Assembly (NCBI GenBank): GCA_911728455.2
Contig: OU452239.1
Coordinates: forward strand, 2,612,300-2,676,299
DNA from: Marthasterias glacialis
Taxonomy: Eukaryota; Echinodermata; Asteroidea; Forcipulatida; Asteriidae
Length of the DNA: 64,000 nucleotides
Direction: 5' to 3'
Made by a program: the position numbers and the translations under genes. The notes below the pieces were generated by a model. That model was given only the letters and a program-made list of their open reading frames with translations, was not told the origin of the DNA and ran no database searches. Shown here piece after piece: positions 62,345 to 63,164 of the stretch. Within the stretch, counting starts at the first letter, position 1. Each line of letters opens with the position of its first letter.

Positions 62345-62921
62345 GGGTTTTTATACCTCTATACACTGCAAAACAAGGTTTTTAACTGGTTCCCTTGGTA
62401 CCTTTGTATTACAACACCGACATAGTGTTAGTTATTCATATTGCTTTATTGTTGGTAAAATTAACACCGTGTCGGTGTTGTCACATTATATAGGTACAAA
62501 GCGAATCAATTTAGCACCCCAGTTTTTGCAGTGTACCAACCAACAAAGAGACAAACACAAAAACACCCCAACTAGTTAATTAGTAAATGTGTGTGCTCTA
62601 CTTAAGCAGAAAAACATGTTTGTAAGCATAAGTATATTTCATATTAACATTCGACAAGATTTGACAGCGCGTTCACAATGAATTTGCATGGTTGCGTCAG
62701 TTATCTGCTTACAGAAGCGGCCAGCAAGCTAGTATGCCATTTGTTTTGCTTATGCGGTAAGCACTGTTTATGAACTAGAAATTCTGCTAATGGCCGCTCC
62801 GTAAGCAGAATTTTTATGCTTAGAGACTTTATGGAATTCTGCCCAGAGCGTTCATAATTTACATGGAAATATTGTTTTTGTTTTATTCCAGAAAAGTAAA
62901 CTAGCTGAGCATGCGTACAAG
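8339..62921 (+). CDS. TRPC-like: TRPC-family cation channel gene (12 exons read, 3' end not reached)
   Basis: Assembled from 12 exons whose phases all agree, giving 785 residues. TRPC channels are tetrameric plasma-membrane channels that pass Ca2+ and Na+ downstream of phospholipase C. Visible landmarks: ankyrin-type segments (about 1-150, incl. [12 protein letters not shown] at 121-132); linker helices with DPIGKAF and [10 protein letters not shown]; the conserved [11 protein letters not shown] at 273; pre-S1 and S1-S3 (about 300-440); a long S3-S4 loop (442-560); S4 and the S4-S5 linker [12 protein letters not shown]5 with GLNQIY; a cysteine pair C636/C644 before the pore; pore LTLFWSLFG (LFW at 659-661); S6 ending [15 protein letters not shown] box EWKFAR (723-728) then [12 protein letters not shown]. 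Motif order and spacing fit TRPC rather than TRPV, TRPM or TRPA. Vertebrate TRPC proteins are roughly 800-1000 residues, so part of the cytoplasmic tail is missing at the right edge. Subtype (1/4/5 versus 3/6/7) is not decided here. Confidence 0.93.
9402..9769 (-). mobile_element. Family B MITE-like element, copy 2 (inverted)
   Basis: Read on the minus strand it matches copies at 4382, 55842 and elsewhere: CTGACTCGGACAACGGATTG, then AATTTCGGTTG-like words, and ACTGATTCTAAAG-like spacing. The right end ACCAATCCTGCATTGTACCTT is the family terminus. Confidence 0.72.
10445..11145. repeat. Tandem array of about 170-190 bp units (4 copies) with CAG/CAA tracts
   Basis: AAAATCCATGCAAAC recurs at 10460, 10653, 10820 and 11000, followed each time by a CAG/CAA triplet tract of varying length and then AAAGATTCCACTAAATCGAA. 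Length differences between units come almost only from the triplet tract. Non-coding. Confidence 0.9.
11659..11777 (+). CDS. TRPC-like: TRPC exon 2 (residues 60-99): ankyrin segment
   Basis: Acceptor T(n)ACAG|TT and donor CGG|GTAAGT. Completing codon 60 as CTT, the peptide runs [20 protein letters not shown] and on to HSESLR. The pattern LL-x(4)-R-L-GDALL-x-AV is the TRPC ankyrin signature. Length 119 nt; it ends in phase 0. Confidence 0.9.
12598..13149 (-). mobile_element. Family I 555-bp element, inverted copy
   Basis: The minus strand repeats element 6053-6611 nearly throughout, from CAGTGGCGTAAATTTGTTG to GTATTCACGCCCATG. Differences are mostly in G/C homopolymers and a few substitutions, and it extends the same length, so both look like complete copies. 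Confidence 0.8.
13467..13712 (-). CDS. Unidentified 81-codon ORF, minus strand inside intron 2
   Basis: Starts ATG at 13712 and ends TGA at 13467. The peptide begins [20 protein letters not shown] and continues with balanced, globular-looking composition ([12 protein letters not shown], then [14 protein letters not shown]). It is not low-complexity and does not overlap a repeat family recognised here; CpG density around 13.5-14.3 kb is also higher than in the surrounding introns. I do not recognise the family. It could be a first exon of an antisense gene, a retrocopy fragment or chance. Confidence 0.25.
   Translation of the reverse strand: MLGEDGVQLVLVGAHPDEHTGVNPGKLIERTLGYIDSQNGTIKIIVLTTKGELGQYKVPSFPSSLQQPFGFFKYRTLSLEN
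14920..15055 (+). mobile_element. SINE family L, copy 1 (tRNA-derived)
   Basis: Contains a box-B-like GGATCGAATCCCACCCGAG followed by TAATGCCTGTGGAATTTTT and CAGTGCTTAACACACATAAG, the same 3' body as at 34384 and 35765. The tRNA-like 5' half is degraded. Confidence 0.6.
15110..15255. repeat. Clustered direct and inverted copies of GTCCGACCCATTGTG
   Basis: The 15-base motif occurs at least twice in direct order (15121, 15138) and in several inverted or degenerate forms (GACATAATGGGTTGGAC, CGATGGGTCGGACATAGTG, TCGGACATTATGG). The cluster can form several alternative hairpins. Confidence 0.75.
15785..16143 (+). mobile_element. Family A MITE, copy 2
   Basis: Starts AAAGCCCCGGCTCATCACTGG and ends CAGAGCTGAGGATTAAA (diverged right TIR). 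Internal TCAGCTCATTTCATTGTTTC and the TCTCACTGAGACG hairpin are kept. Confidence 0.82.
16600..16995. repeat. Tandem array, period about 90-95 bp (5 copies)
   Basis: TGCTCCGTAG recurs at 16611, 16701, 16794, 16889 and (as TGCTCCTTAG) 16981; each unit has TTGCATGGCACTCATAATG and ATGGTAAGTCAATA. A related single unit occurs near 15680-15740. Confidence 0.9.
17019..17262 (+). mobile_element. Family E MITE, copy 1
   Basis: TIRs ACTCTCTAAATGTAAAAGAG and (right) CTCATTTACATTCAGAGAGT. Internal GTCCGCCATACGACTCTTGC and its inverse GAGCAATATGGCGGAC form an inner hairpin. Other copies: 25888, 44846, 56435. Confidence 0.87.
17315..17425 (+). CDS. TRPC-like: TRPC exon 3 (residues 100-136): ankyrin segment
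   Basis: Acceptor TTTCTTTCAG|CCA, donor AAG|GTATGT. The peptide [20 protein letters not shown] leads into [17 protein letters not shown], which carries the TP-I-x-LAAH-x-NNY motif diagnostic for TRPC N-termini. 111 nt, phase 0 on both sides. Confidence 0.92.
17583..17632. repeat. (TG)n microsatellite
   Basis: About 24 uninterrupted TG units, 150 bp downstream of exon 3. Confidence 0.97.
18235..18345 (-). mobile_element. SINE family M fragment (inverted)
   Basis: AAAGTGTCTTGCTCCAGGAC, ACAAGTGTCATGACCGGGAT and TTCGAACCCACACC match the complement of the 5' part of the SINE at 50112, including box B. The 3' body is missing. Confidence 0.65.
18625..19005 (+). mobile_element. Family A MITE, copy 3
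   Basis: AAAGCCCCAGCTCAACATTG at the left; CCAATGTTGAGTTGGGG…TTTTA at the right. About 20 extra bases near 18960-18980 compared with other copies. Confidence 0.83.
19740..19873. mobile_element. Family F foldback element, copy 1
   Basis: AGGCCAAGTTCGCACAATGA at the left mirrors CTTGTGCGAACTTGGCCT at the right; inside, ACCTGGTACTC and GGTACCAGGCAATATCGACC continue the stem, so almost all of the 134 bp is palindromic. Copies at 32836 and 34882. Confidence 0.85.
20080..20219. mobile_element. Family G foldback element, copy 1
   Basis: GAAACCACTGCTTTGG…GGCTCCGGCTTAGGCTCCGT is mirrored by GACGAAGCCTAAGCC…GAAGCCGTGGTTTCGAAAAG. Same family as 40183-40343, with more divergence. Confidence 0.7.
20288..20480 (+). 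repeat. Dispersed repeat (also at 42780-43060)
   Basis: Shares GGTTGGCATGGACGGCCAAA, AGCAAAACATTC, GTTGACA and TTTGCATTGATG with TCTCCATCTTGG. The 42.8-kb copy carries about 80 extra bases in the middle. Type unknown; no TIR seen. Confidence 0.65.
21400..21690. repeat. Tandem duplication, period 140 bp (2 copies)
   Basis: GGAATATTCATAAATCAAAA at 21400 recurs at 21540. The copies share AAAAGGCACACCCGTGTA, CTGGACCGTCCATCTT and AGGAATCCCC, with about 10% differences. Non-coding. Confidence 0.9.
22190..22560. repeat. Degenerate tandem array abutting the exon 4 acceptor
   Basis: Six or more units of about 50-65 bp carrying GTGGATATT…TGCGCAT…AAGTTTTGAGCACTCT. The last unit contains GCATTCTAACTTTTG, a plausible branch point and pyrimidine stretch for the next acceptor at 22580. 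Confidence 0.8.
22581..22877 (+). CDS. TRPC-like: TRPC exon 4 (residues 137-235): linker helices
   Basis: Acceptor AATATAG|ACA, donor GAG|GTAATT; 297 nt, phase 0 at both ends. The peptide starts [13 protein letters not shown], continuing the ankyrin block of exon 3, then has [36 protein letters not shown] and [20 protein letters not shown], ending AQARDSEE. This matches the TRPC pattern NIYRALASP…, DPI-x-AF-x-L-x-x-L and E-FR-x-EY-x-x-L…LLDQAR. The exon has no internal ATG-started frame on the sense strand that covers it, so it is easily overlooked; the long open antisense frame here is its shadow. Confidence 0.92.
23088..23312. mobile_element. Foldback element O
   Basis: AGCCTTTCCCACGAAATATG at the left mirrors CATATTTCATGGGAAGGGTC at the right; the arms continue (ACTATTGGTGG versus CCACCAGTAGTG) for about 65 bases each. 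The centre contains CpG-rich words (ACGCGTGTGCG). No ORF. Confidence 0.83.
24225..24440 (+). mobile_element. SINE family K, copy 1 (tRNA-derived)
   Basis: A box-B match GGTTCGAATCCCACCGG at 24271 is followed by GGGTTTTCAGTCCCTACCTG, TGCATGGGTTTTCCCTGG and TTTTTTTCCTCCCACATCTG. The same body appears inverted at 31914 and 35232. The A-box half is not well preserved. Confidence 0.75.
24443..24612. mobile_element. CACTGC-ended MITE, copy 1
   Basis: CACTGCAAAAACCGGGGTGT at the left, ACACCCAGTTTTTTGCAG at the right; nearly complete palindrome with GACAACACCGACATGGTGTT and its inverse inside. About 170 bp. The right terminus is diverged. Confidence 0.87.
25222..25790. mobile_element. J-type element, copy 1, degraded
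   Basis: Left part GAAACTAGGTGGCACAAG and GGTGGGGGCGTGCACC; right part TGTGCCCCTTTGCCCC, an A run of about 33 bases, and GGCCACGCCATTGAGG. Shares GTTCACGTTTCC and GTAATCTGACATAGTAATAA with the copy at 26730. The open minus-strand frames here are repeat sequence. Confidence 0.6.
25888..26131 (-). mobile_element. Family E MITE, copy 2 (opposite orientation)
   Basis: ACTCTCTGAATGTAAAAGAG at the left and CTCCTTTACATTTAGAGAG at the right. Compared with copies at 17019 and 44846 the asymmetric interior (GTCCGCCATACCACTCTTGC hairpin) is on the other side. Confidence 0.87.
26730..27061. mobile_element. J-type element, copy 2
   Basis: GGGGGCACTCCTGGCCAATTG at the left and TGCCCCCGTGCCCCCATAGT with GCACCACTG at the right. 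Interior TCTGACATGGAGGTAAAAAT and AATAGAAAAAGAGTCTACAC match 25340-25430. Confidence 0.6.
27549..27721 (+). CDS. Exon-like ORF inside intron 4, function unknown
   Basis: Between a CGCCGCAG acceptor-like site and an AAG|GTAGTG donor-like site lies an open stretch of 57 codons and two bases. It starts [19 protein letters not shown] and includes [20 protein letters not shown] and [10 protein letters not shown]. Composition is helical and charged, unlike the repeat-derived frames around it, and no recognised repeat family covers it. Starting in phase 0 it would be compatible with splicing from TRPC exon 4, but it shows no TRPC similarity. It may be part of a nested gene, an alternative exon or chance. 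Confidence 0.28.
28715..29036. mobile_element. J-type element, copy 3 (complete)
   Basis: CAGTGGCGTAACTAAGGGG at the left and CCCTAGCTACGCCACTG at the right form the TIR; interior has poly-G/C patches and TGCCCCCCATTGTGCCCC. About 322 bp, the classic form of a CAGTGGCGTA-ended MITE. Confidence 0.82.
29146..29217 (+). CDS. Possible terminal exon following the 27549 ORF
   Basis: After AACATGCAGAG, the frame completing the AG left at 27721 reads R, then [22 protein letters not shown] and a TAG stop at 29215. An A-rich tract follows at 29243. The acceptor has a weak pyrimidine tract and the closer CAG two bases earlier would give a different frame with an immediate stop. Confidence 0.18.
29515..30645. 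repeat. Dispersed repeat N, copy 1: internal triplication, with nested insertions
   Basis: GCACTGGCATGGTAACTTTC, CAATGGCATTTTAACACCG and CTTTCATAAAGACTCTATCTG recur two or three times (about 29920, 30140 and 30490), so part of the unit is tandemly repeated. A CACTGC MITE (29591-29759) and a SINE/LINE tail fragment with ATATCGCGCCATG (30164-30290) interrupt it. Related copies: 38160-38560 and 49560-50545. Confidence 0.75.
29591..29759. mobile_element. CACTGC-ended MITE, copy 2, inserted in repeat N
   Basis: CACTGCAAAAACTGGGGTGT … ACACCCCAGTTTTTGCAGTG, 169 bp, nearly perfect palindrome. It is flanked by TA on both sides, and the paralogous unoccupied site GTCTGTACATTCC at 38233 has a single TA, which defines the ends and the target duplication. 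Confidence 0.95.
31083..31399 (+). mobile_element. Family C foldback element, copy 2
   Basis: GTCGGGTGCCCGGAAGAATG at the left, CTTCCAGGCACACGGCGAC at the right. Interior GTTGCTAGAATTAAACCCAA and GACATGTTTTTCCATTCC. It lies just after a family B fragment (about 30960-31070) and may have inserted into it. Confidence 0.78.
31442..31805 (+). mobile_element. Family A MITE, copy 4
   Basis: GCCGCAGCTCAACATTGGTA at the left and GATGTTGAGCTGGGGCTTTA at the right; full set of internal family landmarks. Confidence 0.86.
31914..32175 (-). mobile_element. SINE family K, copy 2 (inverted)
   Basis: Complementary box B GGGATTCGAACCGGGG near 32108, preceded by GACTGACAACCCAATCCACA, GGGGAAAACCCATGCAAGC and ACTGTGACCCGTAGGCCTGA. 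Same arrangement as at 35232. Confidence 0.8.
32292..32630 (-). mobile_element. Family B MITE-like element, copy 3 (inverted)
   Basis: Minus-strand match to the other B copies; right terminus ACCAATCCTTTATTCCACCTT. It contains TTTCAGA at 32509 and again at 32569, flanking the segment that has become a satellite at 48068-48886. It ends about 37 bases before exon 5. Confidence 0.78.
32668..32778 (+). CDS. TRPC-like: TRPC exon 5 (residues 236-272)
   Basis: Acceptor CTTTTTACAG|CTG, donor AAG|GTAAAC, 111 nt, phase 0. The peptide [18 protein letters not shown] continues to [17 protein letters not shown]. The start matches the LE-x-IL-NH motif and the end matches the helix preceding F-V-A-x-P-x-CQQ in TRPC proteins. 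The acidic stretch in between is variable in the family. Confidence 0.9.
32836..32960. mobile_element. Family F foldback element, copy 2
   Basis: GGCCAAGTTCGAACAAGGAC at the left; TTCCTGTACGAACTTGTCC at the right; internal CCTGGTACCC and GGGTACCAG. It begins 58 bases after exon 5. Confidence 0.82.
33440..33690. repeat. Degraded SINE/LINE 3'-tail fragment
   Basis: AATAATAACAAAATGAACAT then TTATATAGCGCCTGTCCATG, a tail type shared with 30171, 52120 and 55640. Confidence 0.5.
34384..34505 (+). mobile_element. SINE family L, copy 2
   Basis: Box B GGTTCGAATCCCACCTGAG, preceded by GTGTGGGGGTCGTA; 3' body ends CAGTGCTTACCACATTGG. Confidence 0.65.
34882..34999. mobile_element. Family F foldback element, copy 3
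   Basis: AGGCCAAGTTCACAAAAGGA at the left and CTTGTGCGAACTTGGCTT at the right, with GGGTATCAGGCAATATCGAC inside. Confidence 0.83.
35232..35450 (-). mobile_element. SINE family K, copy 3 (inverted)
   Basis: Complementary box B GGGATTCGAACCGGG near 35415; GTGGGAGGAAAACCCC, GGGAAAACCCACGCAATCAG and CACTGAAAACCCAATCCAC match copies 1 and 2. Confidence 0.82.
35765..35935 (+). mobile_element. SINE family L, copy 3 (best preserved tRNA half)
   Basis: A-box-like GGTAGTCTAGTTGGTAAGAC and box B GGTTCGAATCCCACCC at 35821 lie about 40 bases apart, as in a tRNA. The 3' body TATGCCTGTG…CAGGACCCTGGAAAGTACTG and AACACACATAAGTG matches copy 1. It is not a functional tRNA: no acceptor stem pairs and the body continues without a terminator. 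Confidence 0.8.
37150..37295 (-). mobile_element. SINE family M fragment (inverted, body only)
   Basis: AACACCGGGGTCAACCCCTA, GTACACGGGACCTATGGCTT, AATGTCCCATCCGAAGGAC and GAAGCAATTATGGT match the complement of the 50112 SINE body; the tRNA half is absent. Confidence 0.68.
38160..38560. repeat. Dispersed repeat N, copy 2
   Basis: CAGAACGAAAATTGAAAGAT, GTCTGTACATTCC (the empty CACTGC-MITE site), AAATTCAATG, ATATACAGAACCATATG and ACTTTCATAAGGACTCTACC follow the order seen in copy 1. Confidence 0.75.
40012..40432. mobile_element. Family H element, copy 1, interrupted by G2
   Basis: TCTAAAAATTCCCGGGTTAG and GAATTGACCCGAATTCTGG start it; GGTCAATCTGACCCGGGATT ends it. Many GACCCGG/CCGGGTC words make it palindromic. 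G2 sits in the middle. Confidence 0.72.
40183..40343. mobile_element. Family G foldback element, copy 2 (nested in H1)
   Basis: GGCCGTTTACGAAACCACGG at the left, CCGTGGTTTCGTAAACGGCC at the right: a perfect 20-bp TIR. Interior is (GGGCTC)-like repeats on one arm and GAGCCC-like on the other. Confidence 0.9.
40799..41249. mobile_element. CCCTTTCACAC-type MITE nested in the palindrome
   Basis: AGCCCCTTTCACACAATGC at the left and CAGTGTGAAAAGGGCT at the right; the arms continue (TTTTCCCCGGGG against CTCCGGGGAAAA). GC-rich interior with repeated CCCCGG/CCGGGG words and CGTCATGT. The open 133-codon minus-strand frame inside is not considered a gene. Confidence 0.87.
41313..41570. repeat. 17-bp tandem satellite, 15 copies
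   Basis: Unit GTGATCCGTATTTGTAT; nearly all copies identical, three with one substitution. An inverted half-unit (ATACAAATACGGAT) lies just to the left and continues the palindrome. Confidence 0.97.
42282..42765. mobile_element. Mutator-like MITE with 9-bp target duplication
   Basis: The first 26 bases, TAGACTGGTTCCCGGTCCCT then ACATCG, are mirrored exactly at the right end, and weaker pairing extends to about 57 bases (GGAACCGGTAGC on the left, GCTACCGGTCCC on the right). It is flanked by GGTGCATTC at 42273-42281 and at 42766-42774. Long TIRs plus a 9-bp duplication are typical of Mutator-like elements. 484 bp, non-autonomous. Confidence 0.92.
42780..43060 (+). repeat. Dispersed repeat, second copy of 20288-20480
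   Basis: GGTTGGCATGGACGGCCAAA and AGCAAAACATTC are shared; TTTGCATTGATGGCTCCCCG and TCTCCATCTTGG end it. The last words are locally triplicated. It starts directly after the Mutator-like MITE. Confidence 0.65.
43726..44048 (+). mobile_element. Family A MITE, copy 5 (internal deletion)
   Basis: AAAGCCACAGCTCAACATTT at the left and CAATGTTGAGCTGGGGCT at the right. About 40 bases between AATTTTGGATC and TTCAGGCAGC present in other copies are missing. Confidence 0.84.
44049..44368 (+). mobile_element. Family B MITE-like element, copy 4
   Basis: Starts CAAGGTAGAATACAGGTTTG directly at the end of A5 and ends CGCCAATCTTGTATTTTACC. All main B landmarks in order, with small deletions. Confidence 0.78.
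44545..44835. repeat. Tandem duplication, period about 119 bp (2.5 copies)
   Basis: ATTGCAGGCTGCAC at 44611 and 44730, and again degenerate at 44801; each with CATGCACAACCACACTGGAT and GAATGGTCAGACAG. Ends where E3 begins. Confidence 0.85.
44846..45095 (+). mobile_element. Family E MITE, copy 3
   Basis: ACTCTTTAAATATAAAGGAG at the left, CTCTTTTCATTTAGAGAGT at the right; inner GTCTGCCGTACC hairpin; same orientation as copy 1, with TCACTCTTAAAAGAGCCAAA and CACCACTCGGGCGAGAG in common. Confidence 0.87.
46145..46420 (+). mobile_element. SINE family M, diverged copy
   Basis: GTCGTGGCCTTGCGGTCTGG resembles the tRNA-Leu-like A-box region of the 50112 copy; GAGCAAGACACTTGACCATA follows. Box B is weak. 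Confidence 0.55.
46716..46903 (+). CDS. TRPC-like: TRPC exon 6 (residues 273-334): pre-S1
   Basis: Acceptor TTTTTGCAG|TTT, donor CC|GTAAGT (phase 2). It opens with [17 protein letters not shown], the strongly conserved F-V-A-x-P-x-CQQLL of TRPC channels, followed by [18 protein letters not shown] and a hydrophobic run to about residue 324 (pre-S1 elbow/helix). Ends LLNFLST. Confidence 0.95.
46904..47737 (+). other. TRPC intron 6
   Basis: GTAAGT…CCTCAG, 834 bp, of which more than half is the CTG/TTG triplet tract. Confidence 0.9.
47085..47610. repeat. Long (TTG/CTG)n triplet tract
   Basis: About 520 bp made mostly of TTG, CTG, TTT and GTG triplets, with the longest pure CTG run about five units and TTG run about eight. 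The opposite strand is CAG/CAA-rich. Open frames of leucine, cysteine or valine here are repeat artefacts. Confidence 0.95.
47738..47916 (+). CDS. TRPC-like: TRPC exon 7 (residues 335-394): S1 and S2
   Basis: Acceptor GCCTCAG|A, donor ATCG|GTGAGT. After completing P335: [20 protein letters not shown] (S1), an extracellular loop with [15 protein letters not shown], then [13 protein letters not shown] (S2). Matches the K-F-x-x-x-x-AS-x-x-x-FL-x-x-LL pattern of TRPC S1. Ends one base into G395. Confidence 0.94.
47963..48935. mobile_element. Family H element, copy 2, split by the 61-bp satellite
   Basis: CTTAAAAACTCCCGGATCAT and ATTGACCCGGATTCCCGG at the left; AACTGGGTCAGACATATCC and GTGTCAAACTGAGTC at the right. 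The array occupies the middle. Confidence 0.65.
48068..48886. repeat. 61-bp tandem satellite, about 13 copies, derived from family B
   Basis: TACTGGTATG recurs every 61 bases from 48150 to 48821 (an extra, diverged copy at 48088). Unit: GGATTGGTACTGGTATGAAC, TTTAGAATCAGTGAGC, TTTCAGATGGAAATATTTC, TCTGGA. The inner copies are almost identical; the first two are diverged. The unit equals the inverted-strand segment between the two TTTCAGA words of family B. Confidence 0.96.
49560..50545. repeat. Dispersed repeat N, copy 3, split by a SINE M
   Basis: GTCAAATTCAGTGCATTTTT, CTGTACAGACACATATATTT, GACGCCATTGGACG and CACTTTCATAAGGACTTATC follow the N order; it resumes at 50509 with AGAAAACTGAATTCCACC. 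An extra 250-bp piece (49715-50025) with CCAGGGT…ACCCTGG ends is inserted as well. Confidence 0.68.
50112..50505 (+). mobile_element. SINE family M, full-length tRNA-derived copy
   Basis: A-box-like GTGTCGTGGCCGAGCGGAT (tRNA-Leu/Ser style) and box B GGGTCCGAGTCCC at 50178, then a body with CTTAAGCAAGACACTTAATC, GTGTTGTGTAATGCACGTAA and GGTTCGCCCCGGTGTTCC. The 3' end reads GTGCTATATAAGAACTGCG followed by (ATT)n. Inserted in repeat N3. Confidence 0.88.
50594..50733 (+). CDS. TRPC-like: TRPC exon 8 (residues 395-441): S2-S3 and S3
   Basis: Acceptor TATCCTGCAG|GA, donor CAG|GTAGGC. The peptide [20 protein letters not shown] matches the G-x-x-W-x-EI-x-x-x-W-x-GG-x-x-x-Y motif linking S2 to S3 in TRPC proteins; then [20 protein letters not shown] is S3. 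Ends phase 0 at Q441. Confidence 0.95.
50734..51212 (+). other. TRPC intron 8
   Basis: GTAGGC…TTACAG, 479 bp; about half is a 22-bp tandem array. Confidence 0.92.
50829..51075. repeat. 22-bp tandem array, about 11 copies
   Basis: Unit CTTGATTCATGTCGTACCTTAT. Early copies read CAAGTCATACC, later ones CATGTCGTACC; the last two or three are shortened. Confidence 0.95.
51213..51841 (+). CDS. TRPC-like: TRPC exon 9 (residues 442-650): long S3-S4 loop, S4, S5
   Basis: Acceptor TCATTACAG|TTG, donor TATGA|GTAAGT, 629 nt. Residues 442-560 form an extracellular S3-S4 loop rich in S/T/P/D/E, with a predicted helix (about 495-530) and three N-glycosylation sequons: NLT at 506, NET at 513, NVS at 530. 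Then S4 ([20 protein letters not shown], 562-581), the S4-S5 linker with [11 protein letters not shown] (590-600), S5 ([20 protein letters not shown], 605-624) and the outer turret with C636 and C644. The S4-S5 linker and GLNQ-x-Y are highly conserved in TRPC. The loop is far longer than the one or two dozen residues usual for vertebrate TRPC4/5. Confidence 0.96.
52223..52490 (-). mobile_element. SINE family M, inverted copy
   Basis: GACCGGGACTCGAACCCACA is the complementary box B; GTCTTGCTTAAGGACACAAG, CGTCCTATCCGAAGGACGAA and AACACCGGGGCAAATCCC complete the body; 3' end CAAGGTGCTGTGGGGCA and GTAGCACCTTG. Fragments of the same tail at 51995-52075 and 57680-57720. Confidence 0.8.
53587..53740. 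mobile_element. Family H fragment, copy 3
   Basis: CTCTAAAAATTCCAAGGTCA, GGATCCCAGGGTCCTAACCC and GACTCGGAGTCTGCGTCATA parallel copy 1; the right half is missing. Confidence 0.62.
53756..54115. repeat. Poly-C/poly-A runs and (AAAT)n microsatellite
   Basis: Two C(7-10)A(15-22) runs, then about 25 AAAT units and degenerate AATAAT repeats. The 140-codon minus-strand frame rich in F, L, Y and I is an artefact of this. Confidence 0.95.
54791..55000. repeat. Tandem duplication of the intron 9 acceptor region, period 113 bp
   Basis: CCCAAGACTTTACATACTCG at 54791 recurs at 54904, and CACACCAGCGTTG at 54881 recurs as TCTCACCAGCGTTGG ending at the real acceptor (AG at 54999-55000). The copy therefore carries a decoy acceptor AG at 54886-54887 with the same pyrimidine tract. 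Confidence 0.92.
55001..55199 (+). CDS. TRPC-like: TRPC exon 10 (residues 651-717): pore and S6
   Basis: Acceptor TTCTCACCAG|C, donor GAG|GTGAGA. The split codon gives D651, then [23 protein letters not shown] (659-661) is the TRPC pore signature. Next [20 protein letters not shown] and S6 (about 689-711) with [16 protein letters not shown], the gate region shared by the family. No charged residue is present in the selectivity segment FGLES apart from E, as expected. Confidence 0.96.
55305..55610 (+). mobile_element. Family A MITE, copy 6 (internal deletion)
   Basis: AAAGCCCCAGCTCAGCATAA at the left and CAATGTTAAGCTGGTGCTTT at the right. The segment with the TCTCACTGAGACG hairpin is deleted. 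It begins 105 bases after exon 10. Confidence 0.84.
55842..56162 (+). mobile_element. Family B MITE-like element, copy 5
   Basis: TATCAGTCTGAAAGCTTACT to TACCAATCCTATATTTTACC, with CGATTTTAATTTCGGTTG and CTCCTGACTCAGACGACGGA. TCTGAAA words lie 60 bases apart (55847, 55907). The far left terminus is lost. Confidence 0.82.
56435..56813. mobile_element. Family E element, copy 4: long near-perfect palindrome
   Basis: ACTCTGTTAACTTAAAAGAG to CTCTTTTACATTAAGAGAGT, 379 bp. Each arm carries AGAGTGAAATTTGAGTAAAC-like and TCACTCGATTCAGAGTG-like words in mirror order, with the GTCCGCCATATGGC hairpin in the centre, so nearly the entire element folds on itself. Confidence 0.93.
57845..58085. repeat. Tandem array, period about 50-54 bp (4-5 copies), CpG-bearing
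   Basis: CAAATCGT-like words at 57909, 57963, 58013 and 58067; each unit has TTGACGCCAA or TTGGCGTAAAT and TTTGCGAT. Every unit keeps three or four CpG sites. Confidence 0.85.
58920..59215. repeat. Tandem array, period about 63-68 bp (4 copies)
   Basis: GTAAATTCATTT-like words at 58991, 59057, 59125 and 59188, each followed by AAGGTTTC and TGTTTCAACTTC. AT-rich and diverged. Confidence 0.82.
59395..59925. repeat. Tandem array, period about 131 bp (4 copies)
   Basis: AAAGAAATACAGATGTTGTG at 59413, 59542, 59673 and 59804; each unit has CAAAGTTCATTATGGATATT and AATTATTAATAATGAAG. The last two units differ at few positions. Confidence 0.92.
61169..61480. mobile_element. Family G element, copy 3, with 12-bp minisatellite
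   Basis: Right end AAGCCGTGGTTACGAAAAAG matches G2; the left end TAAGGCCTTGGGAAAAATGG and GGCTGTGGCTACGAC is a diverged inverse. One arm has expanded into GGAGCCCAGGCC units (61281-61450, about 14 copies). Confidence 0.68.
61281..61450. repeat. 12-bp minisatellite, about 14 copies
   Basis: Unit GGAGCCCAGGCC with variants (CTGG, AACCCAGA, GTGCCCAGG). The minus-strand frame PGLR repeated is an artefact. Confidence 0.94.
61500..61606. mobile_element. Family H fragment, copy 4
   Basis: GACACGGATTCCGGGTCTGA, CTGACCCGGAAATGGGTCAA and GTCAATTTTTACCCAGGAAA then TTTTAGAGCGTAG, the H right terminus. Confidence 0.65.
61725..61855 (-). mobile_element. SINE family M fragment (inverted)
   Basis: TTTTGCTCAAGGACACACTA, GCCACGACCCGGACTGGGAC and CTCGACCGCTCAAGCCACGA correspond to the complement of the tRNA half at 50112-50230. 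A short (AC)n lies inside. It ends about 40 bases before exon 11. Confidence 0.65.
61899..62072 (+). CDS. TRPC-like: TRPC exon 11 (residues 718-775): TRP domain
   Basis: Acceptor AATTCTAG|GAA, donor GGG|GTAAGT; 174 nt, phase 0. [20 protein letters not shown] contains the TRP box EWKFAR (723-728), followed by [17 protein letters not shown], the conserved GGT-x-PPPFN-x-IP of TRPC channels. The end [19 protein letters not shown] is basic and cysteine-rich, a region where TRPC tails often bind calmodulin or phosphoinositides (inference). Confidence 0.95.
62140..62342 (+). mobile_element. 5'-truncated non-LTR retrotransposon (CR1/L2-like) 3' end
   Basis: The frame reads [20 protein letters not shown] followed by [18 protein letters not shown], the A-PR-x-x-NSLP-x-x-IR…F-K-x-x-LKT pattern at the C-terminus of many CR1/L2-type reverse transcriptase ORFs, then a stop at 62289 in GGCGCCTTATAAATTTTACG. 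A tail of about 12 GATT units (62298-62343) follows. The upstream part is lost, as in target-primed insertion. It could start as early as 62079. Confidence 0.75.
62298..62343. repeat. (GATT)n microsatellite, LINE tail
   Basis: About 11-12 perfect TTGA units forming the 3' end of the LINE fragment. Confidence 0.95.
62364..62533. mobile_element. CACTGC-ended MITE, copy 3
   Basis: CACTGCAAAACAAGGTTTTT at the left, CACCCCAGTTTTTGCAGTG at the right, 170 bp, flanked by TA (62362-62363 and 62534-62535). Interior matches copies at 24443 and 29591. Confidence 0.92.
62892..62921 (+). CDS. TRPC-like: TRPC exon 12 (residues 776-785): 30-nt micro-exon
   Basis: Acceptor TTTTATTCCAG|AAA, donor AAG|GTAAGT, strong sites on both sides. 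The peptide is [10 protein letters not shown], in phase 0 and basic, a plausible beginning of the TRPC tail segment before the conserved Y-x-x-V-x-x-LV-x-R-Y helix. The next exon was not securely found: the best downstream acceptor (63965) is out of phase. Confidence 0.65.
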
Positions 62922-63164
62922 GTAAGTCAATCTGTTCGTGCTGCTATATTGTAATAAAATGAATATACTTGCTTTCAATATTAAAATAAAAACTCATGAT
63001 TTCAATTCAGTTTGTTGTCGACAGTACCATATATTTAAATTACAATTTTAATGGGAAAGTAACAGATAGAAATATAGTAGAGCTAAAGTATCAAGTATGG
63101 AAAATAAGTGATAAGGCAAAGAGGTATGTCATCGAGCATGCGTGCACTGGATATTTCTGAAAGT

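Larger units (their letters stand above)
62073..62891 (+). other. TRPC intron 11
   Basis: GTAAGT…TTCCAG, 819 bp. Starts with a LINE 3' end, then a GATT microsatellite, a CACTGC MITE, and a stretch (62600-62850) with inverted GTAAGCAGAATTT/AATTCTGC-type words. Confidence 0.85.
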